In this document: positions 44,759 to 53,196 of the stretch, one piece after another | How positions within the stretch are numbered: the first letter of the stretch is position 1 | How the letters are laid out: each line of letters begins with the position of its first letter | NCBI GenBank assembly: GCA_015233565.1 | Contig: JADFXM010000031.1 | Coordinates: forward strand, 1 to 64,000 | Direction: 5' to 3' | Origin: Candidatus Rifleibacteriota bacterium | GTDB lineage: Bacteria > Muiribacteriota > Ozemobacteria > Ozemobacterales > Ozemobacteraceae | DNA length: 64,000 bases | Translations under genes and position numbers: made by a program | The notes under the pieces: model-generated | What the model was told of the DNA's origin: nothing | The model's database searches: none | What the model saw: the letters and a program-made list of their open reading frames with translations, nothing else

Positions 44759-46642
44759 ATGACCTCTTTCTTTGAAAACCTTTCTGCAGCAATAATCCAT
44801 TCGGGGTGGCTTTCAACCTGCCTTCCCGAAGTTATGGAATTTCATTCTGATTCGAAAGCTTCTTTGAAAATTGTTCAGGAACGGGTTTTGCAGTCCATTG
44901 TTACCCTGAATGCTGAAAGTGCTTTCGGAAAACAGTTCTGCTTTTCCAAAATAAATTATTACCGAGACTTCAAGCATGCACTACAAGCTAATGATTATGC
45001 GTTTTTTGAACCTTTCATTGATCGTATCGCTTCCGGAGAAAAAAAAGTCCTCGTTTCTGAAGAAATAACCAGATTTGAACCAACTAGTGGGTCGAGTTCC
45101 TCAACGAAATTGATCCCATTGTGCGCCAGTTTGAAGCGATCCTTTAATCGCATGCTTCATCCCTGGGTTTTCGATCTCTATTCAAATTATCCCGAGTTGG
45201 CATTTGGGAAATCTTATTGGGTGGTGACGCCAAGATCTGATACTCCAAAAAAGACCAATGGAGGAATTCCAATTGGTTTTGAGAGTGATTCAAATTATTT
45301 TGGAAACTGGGGAAGAGTTTTCATTGACAAAATTATGGCTGTACCAGATCGAATTTCAGAAGCTGAAAGCCTTGATCGATGGCGATATTTGACTTTGCTG
45401 TTCCTTTTGAGAACCAATAATTTAAAGTTGATTTCACTGTGGAATCCAGCGTTTTTCCCTGTCAACCTTCGTTGGATGCTAAAGTGGAAGAACGAATTGA
45501 TCAAAGATCTGGAACCTTTTCCCGCAAGAGCGAGAATTTTGAAAAGTGCGTTGGGGAAATTTGAAAACGGTGACTTTTCTGCTTGCATGAAAGAACTATG
45601 GCCCACTCTTAAATTGATAAGTTGCTGGACCGAAGGGGAAGCAGCAGCTTGTATTGGTGAGTTGAAGTCTTGGTTTCCTGATATTGTCATTCAATCAAAG
45701 GGATTACTTGCCACTGAATGTCCGGTTACTTTTCCCCTGGTTGGAAAAAAAGCTCCTGTTCTAGCTGTTAATTCAGCGTTTTTTGAATTTGAAGAAGGTA
45801 GCGAAGGGATAGGGGAGATACTCCCCGCATGGGAAGTCGAAGAGGGAAAATTTTACCGAATGTTAATTACAACTTTTGGCGGGTTGTACAGATATCGTTT
45901 GAATGATATTGTTAAAGTCGAAGGGTTTTGGAGAAATCTTCCAATGCTTTCGTTTGCTGGAAAAGAATCTTTTATTTCAGACCTAAGAGGCGAAAAAATA
46001 TGTTCAGCCCATGTTGCAAAGATTCTAAAAAATATTTTGGGGAAATTGGAAAGCGGGACTTTTTCTTTTTTGGCGCCTGAAGTCCCATTAGCACCGGAAA
46101 TGCCATTTTCAAAAAGCTCGGGGAAAATATTTCCCGCAGATAACAGCTTTTCGATGCTTGTCCACCCCGAAAGTTCTACCGGCGGTATAAGTGGGAATTC
46201 GAAAATCTCGAAAGATCCATCGTCCTTTGCAACATCGGGAAAGCCGGGGAAGCACACAATTCCTGAAAAGCCCGGAGAGCCGGAATTGCTGACTAGCCAG
46301 AAAAATCCGGAAAACCAGGAAAATCAGCCCTATTATTGTCTTTTCTTTTCTTTCGACCTACTCAGAAAGCTTTCTAATTCATTTTCAACAGAACAGATTG
46401 AATTTGAACTTGAATCAGAATTGCGTTCAAATTTTCATTACAACTGGTGCCGTGAGGTAGGACAACTTTCTCGGGCGAGAATTTGTGTTTTAAATTTGCC
46501 TCGTGAAAAAATGCTTGAATATTACTTTGAAAGATGTAATCAAAAAGGTGGTTATGCCAGCACGGTCAAAGCTGTTTCCCTGAATCGGATTAAAAATTGG
46601 AAAAATTATTTTCTGGAAAAAATAGACACTGCGAAAAATTGA
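44759..46642 (+). CDS. GH3-family acyl-adenylating amide synthetase
   Basis: A 627-residue GH3 protein of the ANL adenylation superfamily. The ATP-binding motif FEPTSGSSSSTKLIP lies near 100-115. The N-terminus has the family pattern (SAFGKQFCFSKINYYRDFK), and about 345-400 holds VEEGKFYRMLITTFGGLYRYRLNDIV, typical for the family's central motif. Residues about 440-525 are a Pro/Ser/Glu-rich insert (PEKPGEPELLTSQKNPENQE) before the C-terminal domain resumes (YYCLFFSFDLLRKL). GH3 enzymes activate carboxylates and couple them to amines. It is 127 bases behind the radical SAM/GNAT operon in the same direction and is probably part of that pathway. Confidence 0.85.
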   Translation: MTSFFENLSAAIIHSGWLSTCLPEVMEFHSDSKASLKIVQERVLQSIVTLNAESAFGKQFCFSKINYYRDFKHALQANDYAFFEPFIDRIASGEKKVLVSEEITRFEPTSGSSSSTKLIPLCASLKRSFNRMLHPWVFDLYSNYPELAFGKSYWVVTPRSDTPKKTNGGIPIGFESDSNYFGNWGRVFIDKIMAVPDRISEAESLDRWRYLTLLFLLRTNNLKLISLWNPAFFPVNLRWMLKWKNELIKDLEPFPARARILKSALGKFENGDFSACMKELWPTLKLISCWTEGEAAACIGELKSWFPDIVIQSKGLLATECPVTFPLVGKKAPVLAVNSAFFEFEEGSEGIGEILPAWEVEEGKFYRMLITTFGGLYRYRLNDIVKVEGFWRNLPMLSFAGKESFISDLRGEKICSAHVAKILKNILGKLESGTFSFLAPEVPLAPEMPFSKSSGKIFPADNSFSMLVHPESSTGGISGNSKISKDPSSFATSGKPGKHTIPEKPGEPELLTSQKNPENQENQPYYCLFFSFDLLRKLSNSFSTEQIEFELESELRSNFHYNWCREVGQLSRARICVLNLPREKMLEYYFERCNQKGGYASTVKAVSLNRIKNWKNYFLEKIDTAKN

Positions 46643-46716
46643 CCAGTGAATAGGCATCAAATCCATCTAAAATTTATGATAAAAGGATACATTTGTAAAA
46701 TGTGCCAATTAATTGT

Positions 46717-46875
46717 GATTTTTCCAGCGAAAAATAGTAAAAATACTTGACTTATAAACCTGCACCAAGGAAAGTACAGAAAATTTGAAAAAAAATTTTT
46801 TCGCGAATTTTTTTTTCAATTGTATTGTTAACTGCCAATGTCAATATGAATTTACTCTTTGTTGCTGGATTTTTA
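46717..46875 (+). repeat. MITE-like intergenic repeat, copy C
   Basis: Copy C, the best preserved, in the same orientation as copy A. It starts near ATTTTTCCAGCGAAAAATAG and ends TTTGTTGCTGGATTTTTAC. The ends TCCAGCGAAAAATAGTAAA and, reversed, TCCAGCAACAAAGAGTAAA match at 16 of 19 positions. ATTTTT flanks both sides and may be a target duplication. It lies in the 875-base gap 46643-47517. Confidence 0.88.
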
Positions 46876-46958
46876 CAGTTGCAGTCCTTGTCGCACTTCA
46901 GTTACCGAAACACGTTTTCTCAAGGAAATTGTTTTCCCCCAATTTTTTGTATTCATGA

Positions 46959-47179
46959 TAATACCAATCCCAAAAAATATGTGCATCACCCCAAGAACAT
47001 TGATTTGATCAAAATGAAGTTGGATCGGTATATTTTCCAAGAAAACACGTAACTTTCATGAAAATAAGGAGCCCTTACTGGATGATTGAAGCATTCATTT
47101 CTGTCAGACCCAACTCCTATTTACCCAGACCTGAAGCACGAAATAGGTCGGATGAACGAACTAATTGAAATTGGTATTA
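46959..47179. repeat. Possible mobile-element remnant with TAATACCAAT ends
   Basis: TAATACCAATCCCA at 46959-46972 is inverted at 47170-47179 (ATTGGTATTA), 221 bases end to end. The same left-end sequence begins a candidate at 55906. No transposase-like reading frame is inside. The rest of the gap to 47517 shows nothing I can name. Confidence 0.45.
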
Positions 47180-47517
47180 TTTCCAAAATTTAAATGTGTT
47201 CTCGCTGACTTTTGCAACAGGGCAAAAGTAAATTTTTTCTGCTGTTAATCAATCTTTCATGAGGTTTCCTATTAATGCTGGTTTATCGGGTATTTCGTAG
47301 AAAACGTCCATTTTTTGAAGAAAATATTGGCAGAAAATTATGATTTATGAATCTGTATTGAGGAGATTAACCGCATCAGATCAACAAAAAGTGCGTGTTT
47401 GCCCTGACTTTTACAAAAAATCCTGACATTCTTTTATAGATTTGTTATTATTGCTAGCATTGAATTTCAATTTGAAAATTTACTTTATCACTTTGATATA
47501 CCTTGGAGGGAATTATC

Positions 47518-49866
47518 ATGAAGAAGTTCCATTTTTTGGCAGTTTGTTTTTTTCTGATTTGTGCGCTTTATGTGATAACTGGTTGTGGCAGTAGTTCTGG
47601 AGACAATGGGGTTTCCCCAACACCCAATTCCCTTTCTTTCAGCACTATTGTTTCTGCTTCAGGTGGTGCAGGAGGGGCTATTGGATTTTCTGCATCCCAA
47701 AAAGATAAAACTGCTGCGAATCATAAAGCTTCATATATCAATCAGCTAAGCGAAAGACAACTGATGTTTAGTGTGATTCCGATGAAAAGTGGGGTGGATC
47801 AAGTACCTTTAGCGACTGGTTATTTTTCCAGTATTTCAAATGATGGTTCAAGTATCTTGGGGAGTGCTACTTTTAGTCAGCCCTCCGCAGATCCTGTCCA
47901 GTACAAGATCCTGGTTTCTCCGATTAATAACCTTAGCTCAACGGTATTAATGGGGGTAAAAGATGTTACTCCTACAAATGGCGGTTTTGCCAATTTTTCA
48001 ATTGACCCCATGGAGACAGCAAAAGCTATGGTTTATCAAAATTGGGCAAGAACGGCATATGTATCGTCCATTCAGAATTTTGAAGCGAATATAGCTCAAA
48101 ATCAGGTTGCTGCGCAAAAAATTGTTGATGTTTCACAACAGATTGAAAAAAACCTTGAAAACACAAGCTTAGTTTCCTCGGTAAATCTTGGCACTGATCC
48201 AACTATCCAGCAGCTTGCCAGTGCTGCAGCGTTGGCAGTTCCATCCGGTGTTGCTCAGCTTTCCGCTACGGCCTCAGTTTTATTAGGGATTACCCTTTCT
48301 CCCAATGTAACCACTATTTCCGGTGGAAGTAGCCTTTCATTGACAAATATCGGAGTTGTTGCTGTAAGATCTGATTTGTCGAAAACAAGGATATATTCAG
48401 GATTTGCTTGGACAGGAAGCGGTGTTTCGGGTACCACCTTTACCGCCCCGGTTGGCTCCGCTACTTACATCTTGACTTGTTCTTACACAGAAAATGGTAT
48501 TACGAAAACTGCTAGTCTTGTAATAACCGTAACTGGGTCTTCCCAGGCCAAGGTTCTTTCCGGAATATCGCTTTTTCCGACCAGCGCAACTGTTGGTGCT
48601 GGGGGAGTGTACAATCTGGCTACTGTCGGAGTAATAGCAACTTATTCTGATTCAAGCATTGCAACTCTGACCACGGGGTTATCCTGGAGTGGAACAGGAG
48701 TTTCCGGACCGACATTTACCGCTCCCATAAGTTCGGGAACATATGTGCTCACCTGTTCATATACAGAAGGTGGAATAACCAAAACAGCCACTTTTAATGT
48801 GACCGTTCTGTTAAGAGCGCTTTCCGGAATTTCTCTTACACCGGCTACTGCAACAGTGGCAATTGGTGGGACCTACAATCTGGGAAATATTGCTGTGGTA
48901 GCCAGCTATAGTGATTCAAGCCTCGCAACTCTGACGACCGGTCTGGTTTGGAATGGAACAGGTGTTAGTGTTACCACTTTCACCGCTCCAACAGCCTCGG
49001 GGCCAATTACAATAACCACTTCCTATACTGAAAACGGAGTTACCAAAACGACAAGTTTTGTTGTAACAATAGCCTCCAAAGCTCTTACTGGGATATCTTT
49101 TATTCCCGCAAGTGCCTCTGTTATCCTTGGGTCATCATACAATCTTGGGCAAGTGGGAGTAATTGCCTCTTACAGTGACTCCACTTCTGCTTCCATATCA
49201 AGTGGGCTTACCTGGAGTGGAACAGGGGTAAGTAGTTCGACCTTTACTCCTACAGCCACAGGATCTTATTCTTTAAATTGTTCATATTCGGAAAATGGTC
49301 TGACTCAGGCTGCCAGTTTTCCTGTGACTGTTATCGGGAAAAGTCTTTCCGGAATATCATTGTTTCCTGCAAGTGCAATTATCGCTTCAGGAACGTCATA
49401 CAATCTTGGAAATGTTGGGGTTCTGGCATTTTATAACAATTCCACCACAGCATCTGTAACCAACGGTTTAATTTGGAGTGGCACAGGAATAAGTAGTACA
49501 ACTTTTTCTGCTCCTCCAGCCAGCACACCTTATTCATTGATTTGCACTTATGCTGAGAATGGTGCGACGATGACCGCAACCTTTACTATGACAGTAACTA
49601 AAGCACTTTCTGGATTATCTCTATCGCCGGCAAGTGCAAGTGTTGCTGTTGGCCAGACCTATAACCTTGGAAATGTCAGTGTAATAGCTTCTTACACCGA
49701 TGCTACAAATGCTTCGGTAACCACTGGTTTGTCCTGGAGCGGAACTGGAGTTGCCAGTAACACCTTCACAGCTCCAACGGCCACTGGCCCTTATTCCTTG
49801 ATCTGTTCATATACCGAACTTGGAATTTCTCAAACTGCAACATTTACAGCAACAGTTACACCATAA
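47518..49866 (+). CDS. Surface lipoprotein with six bacterial Ig-like repeats
   Basis: A 782-residue protein. ATG 47518 has GGAGGG upstream. The signal peptide MKKFHFLAVCFFLICALYVI ends in TGC, a lipobox, so the mature protein should be lipidated. Residues about 20-250 are a Ser/Ala/Gln-rich N-domain. From about 48280 to 49863 six tandem ~86-residue modules follow (pattern SGISLxPxSATV...YNLG.VGVIASYSDS...GLSWSGTGVS...TFTAP...YSL.CSYTENGxTxTATF), Big_2-like beta-sandwiches. Such stalks project adhesins or enzymes; no other domain caps this one, so it may be a structural or adhesive rod. Confidence 0.85.
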   Translation: MKKFHFLAVCFFLICALYVITGCGSSSGDNGVSPTPNSLSFSTIVSASGGAGGAIGFSASQKDKTAANHKASYINQLSERQLMFSVIPMKSGVDQVPLATGYFSSISNDGSSILGSATFSQPSADPVQYKILVSPINNLSSTVLMGVKDVTPTNGGFANFSIDPMETAKAMVYQNWARTAYVSSIQNFEANIAQNQVAAQKIVDVSQQIEKNLENTSLVSSVNLGTDPTIQQLASAAALAVPSGVAQLSATASVLLGITLSPNVTTISGGSSLSLTNIGVVAVRSDLSKTRIYSGFAWTGSGVSGTTFTAPVGSATYILTCSYTENGITKTASLVITVTGSSQAKVLSGISLFPTSATVGAGGVYNLATVGVIATYSDSSIATLTTGLSWSGTGVSGPTFTAPISSGTYVLTCSYTEGGITKTATFNVTVLLRALSGISLTPATATVAIGGTYNLGNIAVVASYSDSSLATLTTGLVWNGTGVSVTTFTAPTASGPITITTSYTENGVTKTTSFVVTIASKALTGISFIPASASVILGSSYNLGQVGVIASYSDSTSASISSGLTWSGTGVSSSTFTPTATGSYSLNCSYSENGLTQAASFPVTVIGKSLSGISLFPASAIIASGTSYNLGNVGVLAFYNNSTTASVTNGLIWSGTGISSTTFSAPPASTPYSLICTYAENGATMTATFTMTVTKALSGLSLSPASASVAVGQTYNLGNVSVIASYTDATNASVTTGLSWSGTGVASNTFTAPTATGPYSLICSYTELGISQTATFTATVTP

Positions 49867-49976
49867 CATTCTTGGTATAAATATTATCCGGCGCCAGACA
49901 TTATTCGATTACGCCGATTACCATTTCTCAGATTATTCGGAAATTTTAAATTCAAAACTTCAGGAGTGTTTTTTCG

Positions 49977-51725
49977 GTGAAAAAAAAGACAGCTTTTCGG
50001 ATGTTTTTCTTATTTGTGTTGTTCAATTTCTTGATTCCTCAAAATTGTGGGTTATTTGCTCAGGTCTCAATTTCCCAGAGCTCAGTTTCTCAACTCCCAT
50101 ACCGACAAAAGTTCGTCGATGGAAAATCCTTTGTGCAAAACTCCGGTGCACAGATTTCGAACAAACAAACTTCAACTGATGCAAATTCCGTTGCTCAGAA
50201 TTCGCTTGCTAAGAGTTCTAATGAATCAAATTTTCCCGAATCAAATTCCGTTGCGGAAGTCCAACCTTTACGAATTTCTTCTTTGCAGGCCCCTGCGGGA
50301 AAGACATCCACAGTCCACCCTCCAATTTCCTTGGATCCTCCTTCCAAAGAAGGGGAAAATTCTTCTGATGCTATTTCCACAAATTCGCTTCGCTTGTCTC
50401 TCGAAGATTGTATTTCAATTGCGCTTGAAAGGAATCACAGACGTCCGGCTTCAAAACTAGCTGTTGAAATAGCGGAAGCCCAGCATAAACAGACTTTGTC
50501 TGCCTGGTGGCCCCAGTTTTTGCTGCGTTCTTCTTATACGAAACTCGACCAACCCATGAATTTCATTTTTCCTCAGGAAACCTCGGTTTATCAAATTTCA
50601 GGGCTCGCTCCAGTACCTGTTCCTACAACTGTTACTGTCCCCGAAAAAAATGTAAAGTTGATGGATGATCGGACTACCCTCACCTCTTTGAGCATGACAT
50701 ACCCTCTTTATACCGGTGGTGCCCGTGAAGGAATGAAACACCAGGCGTCTTCCGGAATCGACGCTGCACGCGAAGAGTCCAGAAAAACCGACCTCGAAAT
50801 CATTCGGGATACCAGAAAATACTACGCAGGTGCAATTCTTTCCAGGAACCTCCGCATTATTGCAGAAGAAGTGCTCGATCAACTTGAAACCACTCTTCGT
50901 TTAACCGAAAGTCTTTATAAAGCAGGCTCTGGAAAAGTTAAGAAGACTGATTTTCTGAAAAACAAAATTTATGTGGAAAGCACCAAATCTTCGCTTTCCC
51001 AACTCCGTGGAAACGAAGCGACCGCTCTGTGCGCGTTGATTAACACTTTGGGGCTGAACTGGAATTCTAAGGTTTCGTTGGCGGAGGAAATTATTCCAGT
51101 ATCCAAAATTTCGGCTGATCCTGAAATGCTGATTTCGGCCTCATGGCAATTCAATCCTGATTGGAAAAAAATCAACGCGGGGCTTTCAGCCCTGAATGGA
51201 GCAATGAAAATTGCAAAAAGTGGCTTACTTCCTAAGATTGCAATTACAGGAAATCTGAACTATTTGAACAATTCCTATGACAAAGGAATCGTCACACCCG
51301 ATAACAAGAATTCCTGGAGCCTTGGATTGGGCCTTGAGATGCCGCTTTTCGACGGGAACCTTACGCCCGCTAAAATTAACGAAGCACGCGCAAGAATAAA
51401 AAAACTCCAACATGAAAAAATTCTGCTAAAAGAAGGAATTGCTTTATTAGTACAGCAATGTTTGAACAGTACCATTTCTTCCCAGAATCAACTTGAATCA
51501 CTTGAAAAAGCTGTTGAGGCTTCAGTCGAAAACCGTGACCTGAATATCCGTGCTTATCAGAATGAGCTTGTTGAGACCAAAGACGTTCTGGAAGCTCAGA
51601 TTACTGCAGCCTTTATGAAAGCAGCCTTGGAAATGGCCAGATTTACTCAGTTCGCGAGCAAATCTGAACTTGAGACTGTCGTTGGTCAGGAGGTCAATAA
51701 AATTTTGACCGAACCAAATTTTTAG
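49977..51725 (+). CDS. TolC-type outer membrane efflux protein
   Basis: A 582-residue protein starting at GTG 49977 (AGGAG ten bases upstream). Signal peptide: MKKKTAFRMFFLFVLFNFLI...CGLFA. Residues about 30-130 are an unusual Ser/Asn/Gln-rich extension with SVAQNS-like repeats, not typical of TolC. Two outer-membrane-efflux repeats follow, beginning LSLEDCISIALERNHRRPAS and, later, LISASWQFNPDWKKINAGLS, with long helical hairpins and short strands. It should form the trimeric channel of an efflux or type I export system. No membrane-fusion or inner-membrane partner gene is adjacent, so the partner must lie elsewhere. Confidence 0.88.
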   Translation: MKKKTAFRMFFLFVLFNFLIPQNCGLFAQVSISQSSVSQLPYRQKFVDGKSFVQNSGAQISNKQTSTDANSVAQNSLAKSSNESNFPESNSVAEVQPLRISSLQAPAGKTSTVHPPISLDPPSKEGENSSDAISTNSLRLSLEDCISIALERNHRRPASKLAVEIAEAQHKQTLSAWWPQFLLRSSYTKLDQPMNFIFPQETSVYQISGLAPVPVPTTVTVPEKNVKLMDDRTTLTSLSMTYPLYTGGAREGMKHQASSGIDAAREESRKTDLEIIRDTRKYYAGAILSRNLRIIAEEVLDQLETTLRLTESLYKAGSGKVKKTDFLKNKIYVESTKSSLSQLRGNEATALCALINTLGLNWNSKVSLAEEIIPVSKISADPEMLISASWQFNPDWKKINAGLSALNGAMKIAKSGLLPKIAITGNLNYLNNSYDKGIVTPDNKNSWSLGLGLEMPLFDGNLTPAKINEARARIKKLQHEKILLKEGIALLVQQCLNSTISSQNQLESLEKAVEASVENRDLNIRAYQNELVETKDVLEAQITAAFMKAALEMARFTQFASKSELETVVGQEVNKILTEPNF

Positions 51726-51991
51726 AAGTTGCGTAATAATTTTTATGCATTTTAATCAGCGAGCATTTGAAGAGCACCTAAAACATGAAAACAACAAAAA
51801 TTGAATGTGACAATGTGTATTCAAGCTGTTTTCTGCAAATTCTTTGTATTGCAAATCTAAACAAGAAGTAAAAAAATGTTAGGTTTCTGGCCGATGAGCG
51901 GGGTAATAGTTTCCCCCTGATTATTAATTTTACCTATGCTCATAATTATAAATTTGGTCTTCTTAGACCTGATGTTCAGAACTAATTTATA

Positions 51992-52945
51992 ATGACGAAA
52001 ACGAAATTTATTCTGTTCCTTCTAATCTTTCAGATTGGAATAGTTAGCCTTTTTGCACAAAGCGAAAATCCATCCAATACCGATACCCAGGATATTCCTT
52101 CAGCCACGGCTTCAAGCCTTTTTAAAAAACATCTTTTACGGATTGCAAATTCTTCGACTATTCTGGACAAAGTTGATCTTCAGGACTCCAAGGTGGCTTT
52201 AAAAGTTTGGTCCGATCTCGTTTCTGAAGAGGAAAATACCAATTTCGTTACCGAAGTTTCCATCGTGGAAGGGCTCGATCTGATCAAATCGTCTTTGGAA
52301 AATAATTCAGTGGACATGGTTTCTCTTTCTTCGCTGGAATATCTTGAGCTGAAAGAGCAGATTTCACTCATTCCGGCATATTTTGGTACTGTTGGAAGCG
52401 ATTCTTTGGATACATTATTACTCATTGTTCACAAAGAGTCCAACATTAATTCTTTCCAGGATTTGAAAGGGAAAAACGTAAAAATCGAAATGACTGGCTC
52501 AGGACGCATTCCAATGATCTGGCTTGACACTGAACTTCTAAGACAGGGTTTACCACCTGCTGAAAAGTGGTGCCAATCGCTGAAGTTGATGGACAAAGTG
52601 GCACAAGCTGTTCATCCGGTATTTTTCCGACAGGCTGATGCGTGTGTTGTCCGTAAATTTGGTTTTCAAACAATGGTTGAGATGAACCCTCAACTTGGCA
52701 ACCAATTAAAGATAATTGGACAATCTCCTCCTTATGTCAGAGCTGTCGTTTGTTTTCGCGCAGGTTATGGTTCTGATTTAAGAGAAATTCTTACTCGATC
52801 CGCAGTCAAGTTGCACACAAAAACAAAAGGGAAACAAATATTGACTCTTTTTAAGCTCGACCGAATAATTCTTTTTCAGGAAGAACTATTTGACAGTATC
52901 AGAAAACTTATCAAGGAATATAATGCACTGAAGGGAAAAAACTAG
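51992..52945 (+). CDS. PhnD-like periplasmic binding protein
   Basis: A 317-residue protein with signal peptide MTKTKFILFLLIFQIGIVSLFA. The body fits the phosphate/phosphonate-type periplasmic binding family (PF12974): DLIKSSLENNSVDMVSLSSL, INSFQDLKGKNVKIEMTGSG, FRQADACVVRKFGFQTMVEM, VVCFRAGYGSDL. No ABC transporter genes are nearby; the next gene is a membrane hybrid histidine kinase, so I infer a ligand-capturing sensor subunit, not an importer. The ribosome site is weak. The ligand cannot be told from sequence. Confidence 0.8.
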   Translation: MTKTKFILFLLIFQIGIVSLFAQSENPSNTDTQDIPSATASSLFKKHLLRIANSSTILDKVDLQDSKVALKVWSDLVSEEENTNFVTEVSIVEGLDLIKSSLENNSVDMVSLSSLEYLELKEQISLIPAYFGTVGSDSLDTLLLIVHKESNINSFQDLKGKNVKIEMTGSGRIPMIWLDTELLRQGLPPAEKWCQSLKLMDKVAQAVHPVFFRQADACVVRKFGFQTMVEMNPQLGNQLKIIGQSPPYVRAVVCFRAGYGSDLREILTRSAVKLHTKTKGKQILTLFKLDRIILFQEELFDSIRKLIKEYNALKGKN

Positions 52946-53196
52946 ACTTGGAAATGCTTCGACCAATCCAACTCAATTTTGACCGTAACCAGAAATTCCA
53001 ATTGGGAGTTTCGTCAAAAGAATTTGAGGAAACGGCAACCTTGTTTTTTCAGATGGAGAGTTAGGAAGTGTGCGAAAAGAATTCATCTCACCCGAGGCTG
53101 GTTTCGCAGAAGTTGGAGTTGTGAAAATTTTTTTTGGATGAAAATTTCCAGATTTTGCTAGAACCTAAATTATTCTGGAATTCTATTGGAGATAAA

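Noticed and set aside
46825..47052. 75-codon open frame after copy C
   Set aside because: It starts within the repeat and runs into non-coding sequence; no family resemblance.
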